A stretch of 18,017 bases of DNA, from NCBI GenBank assembly GCA_002339135.1, contig DDJR01000007.1:31757-49773 (forward strand), given 5' to 3'. Below, piece after piece: positions 6,934 to 14,057 of the stretch (the first letter of the stretch is position 1; every line of letters begins with the position of its first letter). The DNA comes from Flavobacteriales bacterium UBA2619 (GTDB lineage Bacteria; Bacteroidota; Bacteroidia; Flavobacteriales_D; Sanyastnellaceae). The position numbers and the translations under genes were made by a program. The notes under the pieces were generated by a model. The model had not been told where the DNA came from, did not search any database, and saw only the letters and a list, made by a program, of their open reading frames with translations.

Positions 6934-8609
6934 TGCTTTCAAGACAAGACAGATCATCAACGGATCATCGATGCGCTGCTGCATTTGTATCGACCTTGTC
7001 TATGAAAGGACTGACTGATGTTGTAATCAGTCCTGGCTCTAGAAATGCACCCCTCACGATTGCTTTTATAGAAGATACATCGATCCGAACACACATCGTC
7101 ATAGATGAGAGAGCTGCGGCTCATGTTGCACTAGGTCTAGCTTTAGAGACAGGAGATCCTGCTGCCGTAATTTGCACTTCTGGTACTGCAGCGATCAATC
7201 ATGGCCCCGCCATTGCAGAAGCTTTCCATCAAAGAACTCCATTGATAAGCATCACGGCTGACAGGGCATTAAACAGTCTCAACAAAGGGCATGGTCAGTC
7301 GATAGATCAAACAGGGCTTTTTTCAAAATTTACGTTGAAAGACTACAGTTTTAATGGAAGTTCTTCGGAGGTTTCAGACCTTAAAGAAGTCACTGAAAAA
7401 GCAAGTCAAATCTACAATATCGCTCAAAGCGGTGGACCCGTACATGTCAATATTCATTTAGAAGAACCACTCTATGGAAAGTCCAAAGTCCATGATATAG
7501 ATGTTTCTGTGAGTCCATTTCGAAAACAGGTAGCCCATTTTAATGTTCATGAACTTCCTGAACTATTTCAAACGAAATCAAACCGAACTTTAATCATTGC
7601 TGGACCCAGAATGTTGTCTGAATGGACAGGACAACATTTTAATTCTGTCGCTGGAATATCTGAAAGTTATTCTGGCATGAAAGGCCACTCGCTCATTCCT
7701 TCCGGAGATGCATTCATGGCTGGTGAGATGTGGAAGGTAAATCCGCATCTGATTCCAAACTCAATTGTCACAATTGGAAATCCCACATTGAGTAAGTCTC
7801 TTAGGAACTGGGTTACTGAGCTCGAGATTCCACATATTCACATTGGTGATGATGCATTTACTGGGCTGGACACTTTCAATACTCTTGAAAAATCAATTGA
7901 TTCCGAACCACTTGAATGGCTGCGTGTGTTTGGAGACACATTTGCACAAGATGAAAACTATCTTCAAGCTTGGAATGTTGAGAAACATCGACTCCAAAAT
8001 ATCCAAGATCAATTCTCAAGCAAAGCCAAGTGGAGCGACTTAGTTGCTTACAAAAGCATCTTTCAATTTTTTAAAAAAGCAACTTCCACAACAATGCATT
8101 TTGCAAACAGCACCTCTGCCCGCTATGCGTTGTTTTTTGATTTCACGAAAAACATTCGTTTACATGCAAACAGGGGCGTTGCAGGAATTGATGGATGTAC
8201 TTCAACGGCCGTAGGTCACGCTTTATCAACCGAAGATAACGTCACACTTGTCACCGGTGATGTTGCTTTTTTGTACGACATTAACGGACTTGCAACGGTT
8301 CAAAAATTGCCAAGAAATTTAAGAATCATCGTCATTAACAATGGAGGTGGAGGAATTTTTAGATGGCTTGAAGGCCCGGCTCAATCTGGGTGTCTAGAAT
8401 CACATTTTGAGACAAAACCCAAAACAAGCATTAAAGCTGCAGCTAGCTTCTGCGGGGTTGATTACTTTTGTGGTACTGATTCGAAAAGCACCCATCAAGG
8501 CTTCATCGATTTAGAGAAAAACAAAGGAACAGCCATTCTTGAAATCACAACTGATTCTAGAGCAAGTGCAGAAATTTACAAACAGTTTTTAACAGAGTTG
8601 AAAGGTTAA
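6933..8609 (+). CDS. menD: SEPHCHC synthase (2-succinyl-5-enolpyruvyl-6-hydroxy-3-cyclohexene-1-carboxylate synthase)
   Basis: MenD is a thiamine diphosphate enzyme that joins the succinic semialdehyde unit from 2-oxoglutarate to isochorismate. I start it at the ATG at 6933, overlapping the menF stop (TGATG), giving 558 residues. An in-frame TTG just before would add one codon. Family features in order: SPGSRNAP (33-40), IDERAAAHVALG with the cofactor-activating Glu59, CTSGTAAINHGPAIAEA (81-97), TADR (108-111), and the ThDP/Mg2+ motif running from GD (442-443) to NN (469-470) followed by GGGGIF. Length is normal for the family. The gene lies between menF and menB, as expected for a men operon. 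Confidence 0.96.
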   Translation: MLSRQDRSSTDHRCAAAFVSTLSMKGLTDVVISPGSRNAPLTIAFIEDTSIRTHIVIDERAAAHVALGLALETGDPAAVICTSGTAAINHGPAIAEAFHQRTPLISITADRALNSLNKGHGQSIDQTGLFSKFTLKDYSFNGSSSEVSDLKEVTEKASQIYNIAQSGGPVHVNIHLEEPLYGKSKVHDIDVSVSPFRKQVAHFNVHELPELFQTKSNRTLIIAGPRMLSEWTGQHFNSVAGISESYSGMKGHSLIPSGDAFMAGEMWKVNPHLIPNSIVTIGNPTLSKSLRNWVTELEIPHIHIGDDAFTGLDTFNTLEKSIDSEPLEWLRVFGDTFAQDENYLQAWNVEKHRLQNIQDQFSSKAKWSDLVAYKSIFQFFKKATSTTMHFANSTSARYALFFDFTKNIRLHANRGVAGIDGCTSTAVGHALSTEDNVTLVTGDVAFLYDINGLATVQKLPRNLRIIVINNGGGGIFRWLEGPAQSGCLESHFETKPKTSIKAAASFCGVDYFCGTDSKSTHQGFIDLEKNKGTAILEITTDSRASAEIYKQFLTELKG

Positions 8610-8630
8610 ACAAAGAGATTTACGAATTAC

Positions 8631-9452
8631 ATGAGCAGTTACAATTGGACTTCTATTAAAGAATATGAAGATATTCGCTTTGAATTCTTTGAAGGCATCG
8701 CAAAAATCACGATTTGTCGCCCCAAAGTATTAAACGCATTCCGCCCTGAAACAAACATTGAAATGATCGACGCGATTGACATTGCGCGGGAAAGACCTGA
8801 TGTGGGAGTTGTCGTTTTCACGGGAATCGGTGATGTTGCTTTTTGCAGTGGCGGAGACCAAAACGTAAAAGGTGTGGGTGGGTACATCTCGAAAGACGGC
8901 GTACCTAGACTCAACGTTCTTGACTTGCAAAAACGCATTAGATCACTTCCAAAACCAGTCATCGCTATGGTAAATGGCTACGCCATTGGAGGTGGACATG
9001 TTCTTCACGTTGTCTGCGATTTAACCATTGCAGCCGACCATGCTAAATTTGGTCAAACAGGACCCAAGGTGGGAAGTTTTGATGCGGGATTTGGTTCTAG
9101 CTATTTGGCTGACATGGTTGGTCAAAAGAAAGCCCGAGAAATATGGTTCCTTTGTGAACAATACACAGCGGCCGAAGCGGAGAAAATGGGGATGGTTAAT
9201 AAAGTTGTGCCTCTGGCTGATTTGGAAGACACGACAGTGGAGTGGTGCCGTACGATTATGAAGCGATCTCCGCTTGCGATTCGAATGATTAAGCGGGGAC
9301 TCAATGCAGAGCTTGACGGACAACGTGGCTTGATGGACTTTGCGGGTGATGCGACGTTGATGTACTACTTGATGGAAGAGGCACAAGAAGGGAAAAAAGC
9401 ATTTTTAGAAAAGCGTGATCCTGATTTTAAACAATTTCCAAAATTCCCTTAA
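8631..9452 (+). CDS. menB: 1,4-dihydroxy-2-naphthoyl-CoA synthase (naphthoate synthase), type I
   Basis: MenB is a crotonase-fold enzyme that cyclises OSB-CoA to DHNA-CoA by an intramolecular Claisen condensation. The 273-residue protein shows CSGGDQNVKG (72-81), the conserved Tyr85 in GVGGY, the oxyanion-hole segment GYAIGGGHVLHVVCDLTIA (116-134), and QTGPKVGSFDAGFGSSYLA (142-160) with Ser149 and Asp151. Gly144 in QTG marks the bicarbonate-dependent type I form; type II enzymes such as that of Mycobacterium carry Asp there. The C-terminal tail with paired tyrosines (LMYYLMEEAQEGKKAF) is also typical. It follows menD by 21 nt and precedes menA by 12 nt. Confidence 0.97.
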   Translation: MSSYNWTSIKEYEDIRFEFFEGIAKITICRPKVLNAFRPETNIEMIDAIDIARERPDVGVVVFTGIGDVAFCSGGDQNVKGVGGYISKDGVPRLNVLDLQKRIRSLPKPVIAMVNGYAIGGGHVLHVVCDLTIAADHAKFGQTGPKVGSFDAGFGSSYLADMVGQKKAREIWFLCEQYTAAEAEKMGMVNKVVPLADLEDTTVEWCRTIMKRSPLAIRMIKRGLNAELDGQRGLMDFAGDATLMYYLMEEAQEGKKAFLEKRDPDFKQFPKFP

Positions 9453-9464
9453 AGCAAGTTCAAC

Positions 9465-10400
9465 ATGGCAACAATTCAGGCATGGATAAAAGCTGGAAGA
9501 CCTCGCACCCTTCCTCTTGCAGTTACGTGTGTTCTTATTGGAGCAGCTGTCTCTTTGTCTTCCGAAGCCTCTGCTAACAATCAGCCTGATACTGCGTTTT
9601 ACACTGTACTTGGACTGGTTCTTCTCACGGTCATTTATTTACAGATTCTTGCAAATTTCGCGAACGATTATGGCGATTTTAAAAAAGGCACAGATGGACC
9701 TGAGAGATCAGACCGCGCGATGGCTTCAGGCGAAATTTCTGAAAAAGAAATGAAATGGGCACTTGCGGCTACTTCCAGCAAGGCCCTTCTTGTTGGATGC
9801 GCTGCTGTATTTTTCGCTCTGGACTTTACCATGGAGAAATCAGCTGTTGCACTGTTTTTCATCACGCTTGGGTGTGCTTCTATCTATGCTGCTTTAAGCT
9901 ACACTATGGGAAGAAAAGCATATGGATACAAGGGGCTTGGAGATGTATTCGTGTTGCTTTTTTTCGGATACATCGGCGTTTTAGGCGTGGCGTATTTACT
10001 CTCGGGTGAGTTTGATTTTTACTGGCTATTACCAGCTACATTTTCAGGGCTTATGTCTGTCGCCGTTCTCAATCTGAACAATTTACGGGATCACGAAAAC
10101 GATGCCCGATCTGGCAAGACAACACTCGTGGTTAAATTGGGATTTAAAAAAGCAAAGATTTACCACGCCACATTGATTCTTGTAAGTTGGTGCGCAATGC
10201 TCCCGTTTTTATACGGCATCAATGACCTTCCTGAATGGAAGGGGGGGATATGGTATGTGATCATCGCTTTTGTCCAGCTCAAGCATGTGGTTTTTGTGAT
10301 GAAAACAACCCAGCCTGAAAAACTGGATCCTGAACTGAAAAAAGTGGCGCTAACAGCGTTTGTTGTGTCCCTTTTCATGTTCTTATCTGTAACAGCTTAA
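9465..10400 (+). CDS. menA: 1,4-dihydroxy-2-naphthoate polyprenyltransferase (UbiA superfamily)
   Basis: MenA is an inner-membrane enzyme that prenylates and decarboxylates DHNA to demethylmenaquinone. The 311-residue protein is strongly hydrophobic, with about eight or nine probable membrane helices. It carries both aspartate-rich motifs of UbiA prenyltransferases: NFANDYGDFKKGTDG (64-78), which binds Mg2+ and prenyl diphosphate, and NLNNLRDHENDARSGK in the second half. The N-terminal WIKAGRPRTLPLAV segment is the usual MenA opening. The chain length of the prenyl donor cannot be read from sequence. The menCE start codon follows only 2 nt after its stop. Confidence 0.95.
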   Translation: MATIQAWIKAGRPRTLPLAVTCVLIGAAVSLSSEASANNQPDTAFYTVLGLVLLTVIYLQILANFANDYGDFKKGTDGPERSDRAMASGEISEKEMKWALAATSSKALLVGCAAVFFALDFTMEKSAVALFFITLGCASIYAALSYTMGRKAYGYKGLGDVFVLLFFGYIGVLGVAYLLSGEFDFYWLLPATFSGLMSVAVLNLNNLRDHENDARSGKTTLVVKLGFKKAKIYHATLILVSWCAMLPFLYGINDLPEWKGGIWYVIIAFVQLKHVVFVMKTTQPEKLDPELKKVALTAFVVSLFMFLSVTA

Positions 10401-10402
10401 CG

Positions 10403-12397
10403 ATGGCATCCATTGAATTCACTTCGCACCCCTTGGAATTCAAAAAACCCGCTAAAACATCTCGTGACACATTAAAAAACAAACCCAGTTTTTTCTTGTC
10501 AATCAAAGATGAAAAAGGCCAAACAGGAACAGGAGAATGCAGTTTAATTCCCGGTCTAAGTTTGGAGTCTGAAGAAGATGCCCTAGATGCTTTAGAGAAA
10601 CTTACGGAACACAATTTTACAAGTTCTGCATCTATACCCGACAGCTTGCCAGCTCTTAAATTTGCAGTTGAAACTGCCTTGATAGACCAGAAAAGAGAGG
10701 GTCCGCCTTCCTGGATAGATGGAATCACAATCAATGGTTTGGTGTGGATGGACGATGCGTCTGCCATGCTCAATCAGGTCGATGTTCTCATCGAAAAAGG
10801 GTATAAGACCATCAAACTTAAAGTAGGCACCCTCCCCTTTTATGAGGAAGTTGATTTACTTAAAGAAATTAGGCTACGTTGTCCCGCGCACAGCTTCACA
10901 TTGCGAATTGACGCAAATGGGGCCTTCAGCAAACAAACACCTGATGGACTATCAGCCCTGGAAAAATTAAAGGTGCTTCATCAAGCAGGATTAAACCTTC
11001 ACAGCATAGAGCAACCCATAGCACCAGGTCTGATCAGTGAAATGGCGGAACTTTGCGCATCTTCGCCTGTACCTATAGCCCTGGACGAAGAATTAATTCA
11101 AATTCGTACAGCTGCAGAGAGACGTAAACTTCTTGAGAAAATACGACCTGCATATTTGGTCTTAAAACCAAGCCTGCTGGGTGGCTTTAAATCCTCAGAA
11201 TCTTGGATATCCATAGCAGAAAGTCTTTCTATCGGTTGGTGGGCCACATCTGCTCTTGAATCAAATGTAGGTCTGGCAGAGATTGCTGAATGGACTTCTG
11301 AACTGTTGAAGTCTAGACCTCAATTAAAGAGCATGGCTCAAGGTCTAGGTACAGGAAGTCTCTACAAAAACAACATCCCTTCTGAGATGGTTATTTCCCA
11401 TGGAAAATTATATTCAAGTGCATACAATGCTGAATTAAAATGGCCACAAGGTGTCTCAAATGCAATTGAACATTGGTTCAAACACCCGCATTCATCTTTC
11501 ACCTATAAAACTTCTGGTTCAACAGGAAAACCTCGAGACATAACACACACTAGAACTTCAATCATCGCAAGTGCAAAATCGACATTAACGTATTTCAATT
11601 TGACACCAGGAGACCGAGCGGTACTTGCGCTACCTATCGATTTTATCGCTGGACACATGATGATTGTCAGAGCAATTGTTGGTGGATTGGCACTGGAAAT
11701 TGTTGAACCAACAGCAAAACCAGTATTTACCAAACAAGCAGATTTCATCGCTCTAACACCACTCCAGTGCTACTCACTTCTGCCTGACTTTCCACCAGTC
11801 AAAACAGTTCTCTTAGGCGGTGGTGTCGTCTCTGACGATCTAAAAAGAAAATTGCCTGATGGAATTGACTTTTATGAAAGCTACGGAATGACTGAAACAA
11901 TCACACATGTGGCCATTAGAAAACTGAACCGAGCAGGCTCGACGAGTCCATTTGAAGCCTTGCCCGGAGTTGAATTTGGAATATCTAAAGACAGGACTCT
12001 TTGTATTGACGCTCCTTCAAGAGGGGTCTTTGGTTTGGTGACCGATGATGTTGTCGAACTTGTCGATAAAAAGAGGTTTGTTTGGCTTGGACGCAAAAGC
12101 TCCATCATCAATTCAGGTGGAATTAAAGTCATGCCCGATGTTGTTGAACAGAAGATTTACGGGATTGTAAAACCTCTTGAGTGCGCGTATCTTATAAAAG
12201 GTGAGCCCGATGGATCTCTTGGAGAGAAAGTTACATTGCAACTCGACACAAATCCTCTCTCAAAGAATCAAGAACACAAACTCTTAGAAGAAATTTCAAG
12301 ACTGGAAGATTTAGAAGCACATCACGAGCCCAAACAGATTTCCTACGGGAAAATCATCAAATCGAATCGAGGTAAAATTAAAAGAAACGCAAAATGA
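10403..12397 (+). CDS. menCE: Bifunctional o-succinylbenzoate synthase / short o-succinylbenzoate-CoA ligase (MenC-MenE fusion)
   Basis: This is one uninterrupted 664-residue reading frame carrying two consecutive menaquinone activities. Residues 1 to about 335 are an enolase-superfamily MenC, which dehydrates SHCHC to OSB: KLKVG with the general-base Lys140, metal ligands Asp170 (RIDANGAF), Glu203 (SIEQP) and Asp228 (ALDEE), and Lys255 (LVLKPSLLGG). A short linker (about 336-360) leads to an adenylate-forming MenE domain (about 361-664), which makes OSB-CoA: P-loop TSGSTGKP (370-377), YESYGMTET (491-499), LGRKSSIINSGGIKV (562-576), and the C-terminal SNRGKIKR with the presumed catalytic Lys658. 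Compared with E. coli MenE (451 residues), the ligase lacks roughly the first 140 residues of the N-terminal lobe. Bacteroidota often have short stand-alone MenE proteins, so function is likely retained. Its TGA overlaps the rdgB start (ATGA). The gene symbol is a descriptive combination. Confidence 0.92.
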   Translation: MASIEFTSHPLEFKKPAKTSRDTLKNKPSFFLSIKDEKGQTGTGECSLIPGLSLESEEDALDALEKLTEHNFTSSASIPDSLPALKFAVETALIDQKREGPPSWIDGITINGLVWMDDASAMLNQVDVLIEKGYKTIKLKVGTLPFYEEVDLLKEIRLRCPAHSFTLRIDANGAFSKQTPDGLSALEKLKVLHQAGLNLHSIEQPIAPGLISEMAELCASSPVPIALDEELIQIRTAAERRKLLEKIRPAYLVLKPSLLGGFKSSESWISIAESLSIGWWATSALESNVGLAEIAEWTSELLKSRPQLKSMAQGLGTGSLYKNNIPSEMVISHGKLYSSAYNAELKWPQGVSNAIEHWFKHPHSSFTYKTSGSTGKPRDITHTRTSIIASAKSTLTYFNLTPGDRAVLALPIDFIAGHMMIVRAIVGGLALEIVEPTAKPVFTKQADFIALTPLQCYSLLPDFPPVKTVLLGGGVVSDDLKRKLPDGIDFYESYGMTETITHVAIRKLNRAGSTSPFEALPGVEFGISKDRTLCIDAPSRGVFGLVTDDVVELVDKKRFVWLGRKSSIINSGGIKVMPDVVEQKIYGIVKPLECAYLIKGEPDGSLGEKVTLQLDTNPLSKNQEHKLLEEISRLEDLEAHHEPKQISYGKIIKSNRGKIKRNAK

Positions 12398-12987
12398 AAC
12401 CTGTCATAGTATTTGCAACAGCAAATGAGAACAAAACGGCTGAGGTCAGAGAGCTGTTAAAAGACCTGTTCGAAGTGAAATCTCTCGTCGATATAGGTTG
12501 CTTGGATGACATTCCGGAAACAAAAAATACCCTGGAGGGGAACGCCAAGCAAAAGGCGGATTATGTGAAAAACAAATACGGCTTAGATTGTTTTGCTGAC
12601 GATACGGGTTTAGAGGTTGATGCGCTTCACGGTGCACCCGGAGTTTATACTGCTCGTTATGGTGGGCCAGAGAAAGACGCACAGCAAAACATGAATCACT
12701 TGAATGGAGAACTAGAAAAAGTGGGGGCCACCATAGCGTCGCAACGAACTGCTCGCTTCAGGACTGCAATACACCTGATTTTAAATGGAAAGGAAGTGAG
12801 TTTAAACGGCATTTGCAGAGGTCACATTGCACCTAAACAATCTGGGAAATCAGGCTTTGGATATGACCCTGTCTTTGTTCCAGATGGTGAAGAAAGGACG
12901 TTTTCCGAAATGAGTGCTGAGGAAAAAAATACAATGAGTCACAGGGGAAGGGCAATACGCGCCATGTTAGAATATTTAGGTGTGTAA
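12394..12987 (+). CDS. rdgB: Non-canonical purine NTP pyrophosphatase (RdgB/HAM1 family)
   Basis: This housekeeping enzyme hydrolyses dITP, dXTP and ITP to monophosphates and pyrophosphate and so keeps deaminated purines out of nucleic acids. The 197-residue protein has the full set of HAM1 motifs: FATANENK (7-14), EGNAKQKA (48-55), FADDTGLEVDAL (67-78) with the metal-binding/catalytic Asp pair 69-70, GVYTARYGG (83-91), GFGYDPVFVP, and SHRGRAI near the C-terminus. The start overlaps the menCE stop, so translation is probably coupled. It has no known link to menaquinone and seems to be a passenger in the operon. Confidence 0.97.
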   Translation: MKPVIVFATANENKTAEVRELLKDLFEVKSLVDIGCLDDIPETKNTLEGNAKQKADYVKNKYGLDCFADDTGLEVDALHGAPGVYTARYGGPEKDAQQNMNHLNGELEKVGATIASQRTARFRTAIHLILNGKEVSLNGICRGHIAPKQSGKSGFGYDPVFVPDGEERTFSEMSAEEKNTMSHRGRAIRAMLEYLGV

Positions 12988-13024
12988 AAGAACGTGTTAA
13001 ACGTGTTTGGTCCATATTTGCACC

Positions 13025-13978
13025 ATGAATTATCTGGAATTCGAAGAGCCCATTAAGACCTTGCGTGAGCAGTTAGTCCAAGCGAAAGACATTGAGTCAA
13101 AAAACGATCTTGACATGACCACGACGATTGTGGAATTGGAAGAGAAAATTGTGGAAGTAACTCAAGAGATCTATGGAAAACTGAATGCTTGGCAGCGTGT
13201 ACTCGTGAGCAGACATCCCGATCGTCCATACGCCCTTGACTACATGAACGCGATCACAGATGGTGAGTTTATGGAGCTTCATGGTGATCGAAACGTGAAG
13301 GATGACAAAGCAATGGTTGGTGGACTTGGGGAAATCAATGGTCGTCCCGTCATGTTAATCGGACAACAAAAAGGCATCAACACCAAGATGCGCCAGTACC
13401 GCAACTTCGGCATGGCAAATCCAGAAGGATACAGAAAAGCACTTAGACTGATGAAGCTGGCTGAGAAATTTAACATTCCAGTGGTCACTTTAATCGATAC
13501 ACCAGGGGCCTACCCCGGACTTGAGGCTGAGGAGCGAGGCCAGGGCGAAGCTATCGCAAGAAATCTCATGGAAATGACTCAATTGAGGGTTCCAATTGTA
13601 TGCATCGTTATCGGAGAAGGTGCCTCTGGGGGCGCTTTGGGGATAGGCATAGGAGACCGTGTTATGATGCTAGAACACACATGGTACAGTGTAATTTCAC
13701 CGGAATCTTGTTCTTCCATTCTGTGGAAATCTTGGGATCACAAAAAAGAAGCTGCTGAAGCACTAAAACTCACCGGAGAGGACATGCTAGGCAACAAATT
13801 AATCGACGGAATTATTCCTGAACCACTTGGCGGTGCTCACAACAACCGAGAAGAGATGTACGCTACTTTAAAGGGAGAAATCACCGATTATTTAAAGAAA
13901 CTAATGCCGATGGATGCAGACAAGCGTATCGATGCTCGAATACGCAAGTTTTCTAACATGGGAGTGGTGACTAGTTAA
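13025..13978 (+). CDS. accA: Acetyl-CoA carboxylase carboxyltransferase subunit alpha
   Basis: AccA pairs with AccD to move the carboxyl group from biotin to acetyl-CoA, giving malonyl-CoA for fatty acid synthesis. I start it at the ATG at 13025 (317 residues, matching E. coli at 319), because MNYLEFEEPIKTL is the usual opening. An in-frame TTG at 13007 would add six residues. Key segments are the N-terminal coiled region (about 10-55), DTPGAYPGLEAEERGQGEAIARNL (158-181) and GEGASGGALGIGIGD (197-211), whose backbone amides form an oxyanion hole in this crotonase-like fold. The gene follows rdgB by 37 nt with no promoter box that I can recognise, so it may be the last gene of the men transcript. 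Confidence 0.96.
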   Translation: MNYLEFEEPIKTLREQLVQAKDIESKNDLDMTTTIVELEEKIVEVTQEIYGKLNAWQRVLVSRHPDRPYALDYMNAITDGEFMELHGDRNVKDDKAMVGGLGEINGRPVMLIGQQKGINTKMRQYRNFGMANPEGYRKALRLMKLAEKFNIPVVTLIDTPGAYPGLEAEERGQGEAIARNLMEMTQLRVPIVCIVIGEGASGGALGIGIGDRVMMLEHTWYSVISPESCSSILWKSWDHKKEAAEALKLTGEDMLGNKLIDGIIPEPLGGAHNNREEMYATLKGEITDYLKKLMPMDADKRIDARIRKFSNMGVVTS

Positions 13979-13980
13979 TT

Positions 13981-14004
13981 ATTCGGGTAAAAAAACACCC
14001 GAAT
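13981..14004. terminator. Hairpin after accA, weak terminator
   Basis: ATTCGGGT (13981-13988) and ACCCGAAT (13997-14004) pair perfectly over 8 bp around an A-rich 8-nt loop, 2 nt after the accA stop. No U-tract follows on the + strand, so it may only partly terminate or may protect the 3' end. Confidence 0.4.
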
Positions 14005-14011
14005 TAAGCCC

Positions 14012-14019
14012 TAAGTTTG
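14012..14019 (+). promoter_or_regulatory. Candidate -7 box for the OmpA/TPR lipoprotein gene
   Basis: TAAGTTTG matches the Bacteroidota -7 consensus TAnnTTTG. It lies 38 nt before the lipoprotein ATG, predicting a leader of about 30 nt, and directly after the accA hairpin. I see no TTG -33 element at the usual distance. Confidence 0.4.
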
Positions 14020-14057
14020 CCCTAGTTCTTATCAGATTCACGAAACAAAATTTTCGA

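Noticed and set aside
8639..9386. Several antisense open frames inside menB and similar frames inside other genes.
   Set aside because: They lie opposite or shifted within strongly recognisable genes, have no motifs and an unnatural composition, and are shadows of the coding strand.
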